DNA from: Chara braunii
Lineage: Eukaryota; Streptophyta; Charophyceae; Charales; Characeae
Length of the DNA stretch: 24,628 nucleotides
Assembly: GCA_003427395.1 (NCBI GenBank)
Contig: BFEA01000739.1
Coordinates: 137,913-162,540, forward strand
Direction: 5' to 3'
The notes beneath the pieces were generated by a model. That model was not told where the DNA came from. It saw only the letters and a program-made list of their open reading frames with translations, and did no database searches. The position numbers and the translations under genes are program-made. Below are positions 18,383-24,628 of this stretch, one piece after another; position 1 is the stretch's first letter, and each line of letters begins with the position of its first letter.

Positions 18383-18778
18383 GGCAGTGCGTCAACAACA
18401 TTATTGTACTCTCCCTTCACATAATCTAGCTTGAAGTCATACTGATCAACAACATCAAACCAGAGTTTGAGTGAATGGGAAAATACAGGCTGCGTCTTGA
18501 CCAACTAGTGTCTGAATGTCGGTCCTAAAATAGAAGAACCTCCCAACAGATAGTGCCTCTAGTGGACTAGAGCGTTGTAAAGGGCATAGAAGTCTCTTTC
18601 ATAGGTGGATTTCACCAACTTCTTTGATGTCATCTTTTCGCTCATGTACTCGATTGGCCTCAACTTCTTCCCTTCCTGCTGAGCCAGCACTGCGCCAATG
18701 CCATATTGGCTTGCGTCAATGGTCACTATGAATGAAGCATGAGAATCTCATGATGTGTCAAAGCATACTTCGATCGCT
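18383..18778 (-). pseudogene. Element B RNase H (broken)
   Basis: One frame reads FIVTIDASQYGIGAVLAQQE with the first catalytic Asp, PIEYMSEKMTSKKLVKSTYE, then RDFYALYNALVH where the usual catalytic Glu is Asp, a TAG, RHYLLG, a degraded stretch in which the usual SDHET motif is no longer readable, a second TAG, and YDFKLDYVKGEYNNVVDALP with the last Asp. The first-Asp segment lost from element A is therefore present here, which shows that the loss in A is private to A. Confidence 0.82.
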
Positions 18779-19368
18779 TCATAGTTCTTTACAATATTGT
18801 GACAAGGCGTGTTAGTTCTTTACAAAGTTGTGGTAGTAGCCTGTCATCCCCAAGAAAGATCTGACCTCTGTCAAAGACTAAGGTTGTGGCCAGTCACGAA
18901 TCCTAGCCACCGCAGCTTCGGGCCTAACCTGATCCACAAATACCTCATGACCTAAGCAAAATATCTTAGTGCGCACGAACTTGCATTTCTCACGATTGCT
19001 CTTATACTTCTGCTGTCTTAGGAGTCCTAGCACATAAGTGCTTCGCATACTCGACAATCTTACTAAAGATAAGAATATCGTCAAGGTATACAACAATAAA
19101 TTTATCTAAGTATTCATGGAATAACCTATTCAGGGCATCCTGGAATGCGCTCGACGCATTGCAAAGTGAGGAAGGCATCACCACAAACTCGTACAGATCA
19201 TACCTGGTTTGGAATGCGACTATGTGTCGAACCTCCGGTATAATGGCAATTTGATGGTAGTCGGATTTAAGGTCTATCTTTTTAAAGTACCTGCATACAT
19301 GCACCCTGTTCAATAGGTCGTCGATGCGGGATAGAGGCTCTGTGTTCTTAACACTTATGACATTGAGG
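18779..19368 (-). pseudogene. Element B reverse transcriptase, truncated by element C
   Basis: Starts abruptly at 19368 with LNVISVKNTEPLSRIDDLLN (motif around the usual DYRxLNxITVKN), then YFKKIDLKSDYHQIAIIPEV, TRYDLYEFVVMPSSLCNASS and the catalytic VVYLDDILIFSK (YLDD at 19077-19088). A frameshift near 19030 is followed by LGLLRQQKYKSNREKCKFVR and IRDWPQP. The connection to RNase H is mostly deleted. In its place is a 31-bp-period direct repeat (18782-18801 and 18813-18832) with a stop. The 5' third of the gene is absent because element C inserted here. Confidence 0.87.
18782..18832. repeat. Imperfect direct repeat at a deletion in element B pol
   Basis: TAGTTCTTTACAATATTGTG and TAGTTCTTTACAAAGTTGTG, 31 bp apart. 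They sit where about 30 residues of the RT-RNase H connection are missing relative to elements A and C, suggesting slippage or repair at this point. Confidence 0.7.
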
Positions 19369-20307
19369 TGCAATCAGACTCGCTTCCATTCACACTTCAC
19401 ATGCATGCAAACAGGTTGCGCAGCAAACTGGCGTCAAGCGCCCACTCAGAACTCAGAGATTAGTACCAAGAACACAGCGCAGATACAAGTTCACTCCAAA
19501 CGGCTATGCCGGCACATCGCCTGCACAACTCTTTGTTCGTCACTTTCTCAACATTGCTGTGCGCACACAGGATCACCTTGGATACCCCACACACAACACA
19601 CTTTGTACACTCACACACACCCGCACACTTCTACAACTATGGCGGCTATGGCCGCTGCTACTCTATCGCTATGGCTAAGCTTCTTCTCGCCCACTTCGTC
19701 CTTGGGCTCACTGCTTACCACCTCGCACAAGTTGCTATGGCAACGCTTCCGCATGGCTTACGCAGGGAATGAATGAATGGCTGGTCGCTGCCTCTCAATT
19801 ACTTTTGTAGCTCGTTGGTCTGGCCCTTTACCATGCATGTGGTGCACACAGTCCCGTACGGTACTTGCTGGACTGGACTAGGACTGACTGGGACTGGGAC
19901 TGCTGACTCAGCACGGATAGACTCCACCACTTGCCCACTTGCCTCTGTCTCAAACGTGAGCAACTTTGAAAGGCCACTTCCGAACCTTCCGGAAGTTCGT
20001 GGACTTGGCCTTTCGAGTACTGTAGCAGCTACGACCTTGACCTCTCAGGACTGTAGCAACTACGACCTTGACCTTTCAGGGTCCCTACAGCTACGACCTC
20101 TACAGGGCTGTGACCCCTACTCGACAGACCTACAGATCAAACCCCTACACTACACAAACCTACGACAGACAACCACAACGGTCAAAACACAGGTCACGGG
20201 TTCAAACACTCGGGGTCGACACAGATACTATACACAGGTAAGATGCGAACTTTGGATCGAGCCCTGGGATTTGCATTCGCTACTGCTAAAAGGTGAAAAC
20301 CGTTTCA
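19369..20307 (-). repeat. 3' LTR of element C
   Basis: 939 bp, TGAAACGGT...GTCTGATTGCA in element orientation. It is homologous to the inverted LTR at 748-1641. In plus reading the bases next to its left end (TGAGG at 19364-19368) belong to element B RT and should recur on the right side of element C's missing 5' LTR. Long plus-strand open frames in it (for example 19773-20417) are reverse readings of the LTR. Confidence 0.88.
20019..20111 (-). repeat. 31-bp tandem repeats in U3 of element C LTR
   Basis: Three units starting at 20019, 20050 and 20081. In plus reading each has (C)TGTAGCAGCTACGACCTTGA-type sequence followed by CTTTCAGG. Same period and relative position as 959-1051 in the inverted LTR. 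Confidence 0.78.
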
Positions 20308-20316
20308 CTCCCGTTG
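20308..20316 (-). other. Probable short polypurine tract of element C
   Basis: AACGGGAG on the minus strand just before the LTR start TGAAACGG, 30 bp after the coding stop at 20346. It is shorter and less pure than the tracts of A and B, so it is either eroded or naturally weak. Confidence 0.5.
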
Positions 20317-20345
20317 ACCTAAATTCGAGGTCCTACGATAATAAC

Positions 20346-21070
20346 TTAGTCCAAGGCAGGAGCTTTACCTTTCTTGTCTCTCTCGTAGGCTCTAACTACA
20401 TCGGGAGTTGTTTCTAGAAGTTTTGTTCTAGTAAACTAATGGTCGTCCTCTGGTTCCTGATAAGCAAATCGAACTTTGTACTGTTTCTGTGGACGACCTC
20501 TACCTCCTGTTTTGAACACGTCTTCACCTACAATGCCGTCAATGTCATATCTTTCGTCCATGTCTGGAGGGATCATGGATCTCCTAGATGGAAACTGTCG
20601 ACTTGTGACACACGGCAAAACTTTGAGGCATGAAACACAGGGTAGGTGTGGAGATGTGCTCGGATCTCTACTGTGTAGGACGGACCATCCTCTCTGCCCT
20701 TAACTTCCAGAACTGGCCACGATCTTCTATACTCGGGCAGTAACTTTTGCGAGATGTTTTCCTCAGGAGCAAACTCTTTGGACTTCACCCAGACCAGGTC
20801 GCCTATTTGGAACTGTGACGGGCGACGGTCCTTATTAGCTTGTTCTATCATTCGGTGTTGGGCTTTCCTGAGGTTCTCTACCACGGTAGCTAACTCTTTC
20901 TCGTGCTGTAAAGCAAACTCTCTAGTACCGGGCGGTAGCCTGTGAAGATGATCCCCGTTAAGTCCGTCAAATGGTCTGCGTGGTCTAAAGGACTTGTGTA
21001 ACTCGTTGGGAGTGTGACAGGTAGACAAGTGCACGTTGTTATTGTACGCACTGGCTACTCTGGGCAACAT
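20346..21070 (-). pseudogene. Element C integrase C-terminus with chromodomain-like tail (broken)
   Basis: From 21070: MLPRVASAYNNNVHLSTCHT (end of the catalytic core), a long basic linker, FQIGDLVWVKSKEFAPEENI (integrase C-terminal domain, better kept than in A), then LHTYPVFHASK. A frameshift near 20620 moves to the frame SRQFPSRRSMIPPDMDERYD, IDGIVGEDV and KQYKVRFAYQEPEDDH. A TAG (where A and B have Trp) follows, and the same frame continues FTRTKLLETTPDVVRAYERD to a true-looking TAA at 20346. This matches the chromodomain-like tail of A and B, including the Trp position and the C-terminal helix. Confidence 0.85.
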
Positions 21071-21785
21071 CTCATCTTAATTGATCTGATCCGGTCTAAT
21101 TTACATACGCAGAACTTGTTGCAGGATCTTATTCATTTGTTCAGTCTGACCGTTAGTCTCTGGATGGCGGCCAGGCGACATCAACAACTTGGAGCCATAG
21201 ACTCTCATCAACTCCTGCCAGTTTTGACTGGTGATACGGGTGTCTCTATCGCTAACTATAGACAGTGGAATCCCGTGTTCATTGACCAAATGATCAAAGA
21301 ACTTATGAATAACTAATTATGTGCGTGCCTCTGAGGGAAAAGGAACAAAAACAGCATACTTACTCAACCTGTCAACTATTACCATGACTTGGCTCTTGCC
21401 GTGCCTACTGTTGACATCGGTGTCCATAAAGTCAATGGACACTGAATCTCCTGGCTGGGCAGGAATAGGCAAGGGTTTGAGAAGACCTAGAGGGGCACGC
21501 GTAGAGGTCTTATTTGTCTTGCAGACCTTACAACTACGAACATACTATATGCAGTCGGCCTTCATCCTAGGCCATATGTACTCGCGCATGAGGTTAGGTA
21601 GAGTCTTTTGCCAACCAAAATGTCCCTCAGTACTGTGGAATTCCCCTAGGATAAGACTACGGATCTCTTCACTGTTAGGAATACACAATCGGGCAACTAC
21701 GTTCGTCTTCTCGAATAGTAGCCCGTCAGTAGTGTGGTAGTCTGGTTCTGACTCCGGGGCCTCCTTTACTCTCTTGAGGAGGTCA
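21071..21785 (-). pseudogene. Element C integrase, zinc finger and catalytic core (broken)
   Basis: Zinc-binding HHCC is intact: GEFHSTEGHFGWQK (both His) and YVRSCKVCKTNK (both Cys), although a TAG lies just before YVRSC. The catalytic residues are intact: Asp in SVSIDFMDTD, Asp in SIVSDRDTRITS and Glu in GRHPETNGQTEQMN. In-frame stops occur after SEART (TAA, about 21312), after VLRM (TAA, about 21097) and after DQIN (TAA, about 21076). A frameshift near 21870 separates it from RNase H. Of the three copies, this core has the best preserved functional residues, but the stops still rule out a product. Confidence 0.88.
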
Positions 21786-22358
21786 CTATAAACAGGGTGC
21801 TGGGCGTACGCTTCTCGAACTTTCTGCTCCAGGTCTCTCTCTATATTCAGATAATGAACTATCGCTCCAAAGGTTGCCAGCTCTCCTACTTAGAGCGTCC
21901 GCAACTACATTATACTTCCCTTTGACGGGCTTGAGCTCAAAATCATATTTGTTTAGCTCTGCGGCCCACCTAGTGAGCTTAGGTGTAGTGAGCTTAGGTG
22001 TCATCTTGACTCGAGTTTTCAACCACCTTGATGTCTCGTGGTCTGAATAGGCTTTGAAGTGCCTCCCAAGCAAGTAGTGCTTCCAATGTTCTAGAGCTTG
22101 CCTGAGACCGTAGAGTTCCCTCTCATAGGTAGATGTCGCGACCTTCTCCGAAGGCATTTTGGCAGACATGAACTTTACGGGCCTGTATCCATTGCCATCG
22201 TCTTGCTGTAAAACAACACCTATACCGCACTGGCTCGTGTCAGTAGTGACGACGAAAGGTAAGGACGGATTGGCTACTTTGAGGACTGGGTACTCTATCA
22301 ACGCCTGCTTTAACTTCTTCATGGCAGACCTGCAGTCCTTGTCCCACTTCCAGATCAC
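21786..22358 (-). pseudogene. Element C RNase H (best preserved domain)
   Basis: A single open frame of 190 codons. All four expected acidic residues are visible: Asp in FVVTTDTSQCGIGVVLQQ, Glu in STYERELYGLRQALEHWK, Asp in YSDHETSRW and Asp in YNVVADALSRR. A 15-bp tandem duplication (21971-22000) gives TPKLTTPKLT in place of a single unit. The end is frameshifted: after AGN the frame runs into unrelated sequence to 21786, while integrase-like sequence resumes in another frame from about 21880. The upstream boundary is a TAA at about 22366 after LLKK. The domain itself could fold, but it is not attached to an intact Pol. Confidence 0.9.
21971..22000. repeat. 15-bp tandem duplication in element C RNase H
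   Basis: TAGTGAGCTTAGGTG twice in direct contact (21971-21985 and 21986-22000), in-frame, adding five residues between the SDHET and YDF motifs. Confidence 0.9.
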
Positions 22359-23250
22359 TTATTTCTTCAGCAACCTGCGAAGGGGAGCAGCGATGGCGGA
22401 GAAGTTCCTCACAAACTTCCTGTAATAATTAGCTAGGTTTAGGAACGACCGCAACTCTGTCCACGTGCGGGGTGTAGGCCAATCTCTAATCGTTGCAATC
22501 TTACTATCTTATGGTTTGATGCCGTCTCTGTCTAAGACATGGCCTAAATACAGAACTTGGGTCTTTGCCCATTCGCACTTCTTTGCGTTGATCTTGAAGT
22601 TTGCGTTGATCTTGAAGTTAGCCTCTCTGAGCTTCTCCAAGACCTGCCTTAGATGACCCTCATGCTCCTAGAGGGTTCTACTGAACACTAGAATGTCATC
22701 TAAGTAAACTACTACGAATCTATCTAAACCAAGGCCTAAACAAGTCATTCATAAAGTGTTGGAAAGTCGCTGGCGCGTTTGGTTAGTCCAAAGGGCATGA
22801 CTATGAACTCTCAATGCCCATATCTAGTCCGGAACGCGGTCGTATACTGATCATCAGAATGCCCAAATCTATCTTCGAAAAATACTTGCAACCCTGCACC
22901 CTATCTAAAAGATGATCTATACGGGGCAGAGGCTCTACATTTTTCACGGTGATAGCATTGAGACCCCTATAGTCTATACACATTCTGAGCTCTCCCTCCT
23001 TGAGGACAAACAGAACAGGTGCTCAAAATGAAGAAGAACTGGGTCTAATCCAACCCTTCTCTAGGAGCTCGTCTAATTGCTTGCGCATCTCCTCCAACTC
23101 TCGAGGGGACATCCTATACACTGCTCCTTTAGCAGTCCTACTGGCAGGTTCTATCTCAATGCGATGTTGAATGGGTCGTGGGACCACTCCCGTAGGCGGC
23201 TTAGCAAAATCTACATACTCTTCCAGCAACTTGGCATGCTCCGTGCTCCG
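22359..23250 (-). pseudogene. Element C reverse transcriptase (broken)
   Basis: Entry region HAKLLEEYVDFAKPPTGVV, IQHRIEIEPAS, YRMSPRELEEMRKQLDELLE and KGWIRPS (23023-23240). A TGA stands where SPWGAPV-type elements have Trp, and the frame goes on [20 protein letters not shown] and [20 protein letters not shown] to KIDL. A frameshift at about 22860 follows, then [23 protein letters not shown] and the catalytic box FVVVYLDDILVFS (YLDD at 22695-22706). Further on are KKCEWAKTQVLYLGH and [20 protein letters not shown]. An 18-bp tandem duplication (22582-22617) repeats NANFKI. Two further stops occur near 22516 and 22366. Upstream of 23250 the open frame runs without interruption into (CT)n and the minisatellite. 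Confidence 0.87.
22582..22617. repeat. 18-bp tandem duplication in element C RT
   Basis: TTTGCGTTGATCTTGAAG twice in direct contact (22582-22599 and 22600-22617), an in-frame gain of six residues relative to the A and B sequences at the same place. Confidence 0.9.
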
Positions 23251-23266
23251 TGCTTTCGATTTCGAT

Positions 23267-23269
<3 letters not shown>

Positions 23270-23297
<28 letters not shown>
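23270..23297. repeat. (CT)n microsatellite
   Basis: About 14 CT units between element C RT and the minisatellite. On the minus strand it reads as Arg-Glu repeats in the same frame as RT. It may be the seed of the minisatellite expansion or the breakpoint that truncated element C. Confidence 0.95.
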
Positions 23298-23300
<3 letters not shown>

Positions 23301-24440
23301 CTGTGCTCTCTCTTTGGTGGTCGGTGCTCATCCGTGCTCGGTGGTCGGTGCTCATCCGTGCTTGGTGGTCGGTGCTCTTCCGTGCTTGGTGGTCGGTGCT
23401 CATCCGTGCTTGGTGGTCGGTGCTCATCCGTGCTNGGTGCTCATCCGTGCTTGGTGGTCGGTGCTCTTCCGTGCTTGGTGGTCGGTGCTCATCCGTGCTT
23501 GGTGGTCGGTGCTCATCCGTGCTTGGTGGTTGGTGCTCAACCGTGCTTGGTGGTCGGTGCTCATCGGCGCTTGGTGGTCCGGGCTCATCCGTGCTTGGAT
23601 CCGTATTTCGATCCGTGCTTCGTGTTCGCTCCTTTGGTGGTCGGTGCTCATCCGTGCTTGGAGGTCCGTGCTCATTTGTGGTTCGATCCGTGCTTCGTCT
23701 TCATTGCTGCTGATCGTGTTCGCTCCTTTGGTGCTTGACGTGCTCTCCTTGGTGCTCATTGCTCTCCGTGGATACATGCTTTCCGTGCTCATCTTCTCGC
23801 CATCAGTGCTCATTGCTCTCCGTGGATACGTGCTTTTCGTGCTCATTGCTGCTCATCGTGGATACGTGCTCTCCGTGCTCATCTTCTCTCCATCAGTGCT
23901 CATCGTGGATACGTGCTTCGTCTTCATTGCTGCTCATCGTATTCGCTACTTTGCTGCTTTTCGTGCTCATCGTGTTCGCTTCATCGTGCTCATCGTGTTC
24001 GCTTCATCGTGCTCATCGTTTTCTCTTCATCGTGCTCATTGTGTTCTCTTCATCGTGCTCATCATGTTTGCTTCATCGTCTCTCCATTGGTCCTCATTGT
24101 CCTCTCTCCATTGGTGCTCATCGTGTTCTCTCCTTCGGTGCTCGGTCCTCATCGGGAACTTTGTGCTCATCATTGATCCGTGCTTTTCATGCCATCGTCG
24201 ATCCGTGCTTTTCATGCCATCGTGGATACGAGCTTTTCATGCTCGTTGTCAATCCGTGCTTTTCGTACCGCGTGGATACGTGCTTTTCGTACCGCGTGGA
24301 TACGTGCTTTTCATGCTCATCGTCGATCCATGCTTTTCGTGCCATCGTGGATGCGTGCTTTTCATGCTCACCGTCGATCCGTGCTTGTCATGCTCGTCAT
24401 TGATCTGCTGTTCAGCAGAAGACGCATGCTGTTGTGTCAT
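23298..24440. repeat. Degenerate 24-bp minisatellite array
   Basis: From 23310 to about 23660 the 24-bp unit is GTGCTTGGTGGTCGGTGCTC plus ATCC, with half-units. From about 23740 to 24100 units of the GTGCTCATCGTGTTCGCTTC type dominate. From 24140 to 24400 the type is GTGGATACGTGCTTTTCATG with CTCATCGTC links. All share the GTGCTCATC core. Because 24 is divisible by three, several frames are open on both strands: minus reads Ser-Thr-Asp-His-Gln-Ala-Arg-Met repeats in 23312-23660, and plus has a 473-codon frame. A single N at 23435 is flanked by two identical 16-mers, suggesting unmerged contig ends. I do not regard the open frames as genes. Confidence 0.9.
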
Positions 24441-24540
24441 GCTGTTGTGTCCTCAGCCCCAACACCACCGTTTTTCTCATCTTTCTCAATTTGTGTAAGG
24501 GTGAGTGCGTGCGGTCACACACAGACGCACACAAGGAGGC

Positions 24541-24542
<2 letters not shown>
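24441..24542. other. Short unassigned stretch
   Basis: About 100 bp of non-repeat sequence between the minisatellite and the closing AG tract, with a small CACACACAGACGCACACA run. No gene or known element end is visible. Confidence 0.5.

Positions 24543-24628
<86 letters not shown>
24543..24628. repeat. (AG)n microsatellite at right edge
   Basis: 43 uninterrupted AG units up to the last base, in the same phase and strand as 1-85. Cut by the window edge, so its length is unknown. Confidence 0.97.

Larger units (their letters stand above)
16417..19368 (-). mobile_element. Element B: 3' part of a Ty3/gypsy retrotransposon, split by A and C
   Basis: It contains, in element orientation from right to left, RT (starting mid-gene at 19368), RNase H, integrase, chromodomain-like tail, PPT and part of the 3' LTR. 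Protein similarity to element A is high (for example HASKLAPF, PPTMD, DHWFTRDEL tails), so they are sister families. Gag, protease, the start of RT and the 5' LTR are missing: element C's 3' LTR begins exactly at 19369, so those parts should be right of the window. It carries many stops and frameshifts. Confidence 0.88.
19369..23250 (-). mobile_element. Element C: 3' part of a second Ty3/gypsy family, inserted in element B
   Basis: It comprises the 3' LTR (19369-20307), chromodomain-like tail, integrase, RNase H and RT on the minus strand. The RT is nearly complete at its start, but gag, protease and the 5' LTR are not in the window: the frame runs into a (CT)n tract and minisatellite. The proteins are more distant from A and B than those are from each other. 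The LTR end TTGCA touches element B RT sequence directly, with CCTCA as the likely target bases. Confidence 0.88.

Noticed and set aside
19324-20417. Plus-strand frames of 150 and 214 codons
   Set aside because: They lie in element C's LTR on the opposite strand, and the related LTR at 748-1641 does not keep the frame.
23298-24440. CRISPR-like array
   Set aside because: The units are contiguous variants with no unique spacers of constant length. It is a degenerate minisatellite in a eukaryotic context.
23077-24498. Plus-strand open frame of 473 codons
   Set aside because: It is a reverse reading of element C RT and then a minisatellite whose period is a multiple of three. Other frames are open as well, the composition is repeat-driven, and it crosses an N. 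No start context or domain supports a gene.

Overview
The window is repeat-dominated nuclear DNA from a eukaryote, most likely a green plant or streptophyte alga. The evidence is three Ty3/gypsy (Metaviridae-type) LTR retrotransposons with chromodomain-like integrase tails, an initiator-Met-tRNA-like primer site, long AG microsatellites, N gaps, and no bacterial-style operons or intact host genes. A charophyte such as Chara is a guess from overall character, not something the sequence proves. Every retroelement gene seen is broken by stops, frameshifts or deletions.

Layout, left to right. 1-85 is an (AG)n tract. 86-747 has no recognisable gene. 748-1641 is a plus-strand LTR (TG...CA), an inverted and diverged relative of the LTR at 19369-20307. 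A weak primer-site candidate (1709) and a short gag-like frame (1998-2135) follow it. 2136-6007 is gene-poor with small repeats and hairpins. 6008-7262 is a decayed, unrecognised protein-like reading frame with an 82-bp tandem duplication. 7407-16416 is element A, complete from LTR to LTR on the minus strand, with a matching 4-bp TTTG target duplication, PBS, PPT, gag, protease, RT (with a 785-N gap), RNase H, integrase and chromodomain. 16417-19368 is the 3' part of element B on the minus strand. 19369-about 23250 is the 3' part of element C on the minus strand. Its reading frame runs into a (CT)n tract and a 24-bp minisatellite (to about 24440). 24543-24628 is another (AG)n tract.

The three elements are nested. 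A sits inside the 3' LTR of B: after A's target duplication the sequence continues with a B LTR fragment ending in CA, followed by B's own PPT and pol. C's 3' LTR abuts B's RT gene with no spacer, so C inserted into B's RT; the rest of B and the 5' end of C should lie to the right of the window. All three are in the same orientation.

Function. An intact element of this type makes a Gag-Pol polyprotein (capsid, protease, reverse transcriptase/RNase H, integrase), copies its RNA from a tRNA primer and inserts at chromatin read by the chromodomain. Here no copy looks autonomous. I found no convincing undescribed biological system. The best leads are the nested structure itself, the in-frame fusion of a minisatellite frame to a truncated RT, conserved 31-bp U3 repeats, the unidentified reading frame at 6008-7262, and several probable assembly artefacts.
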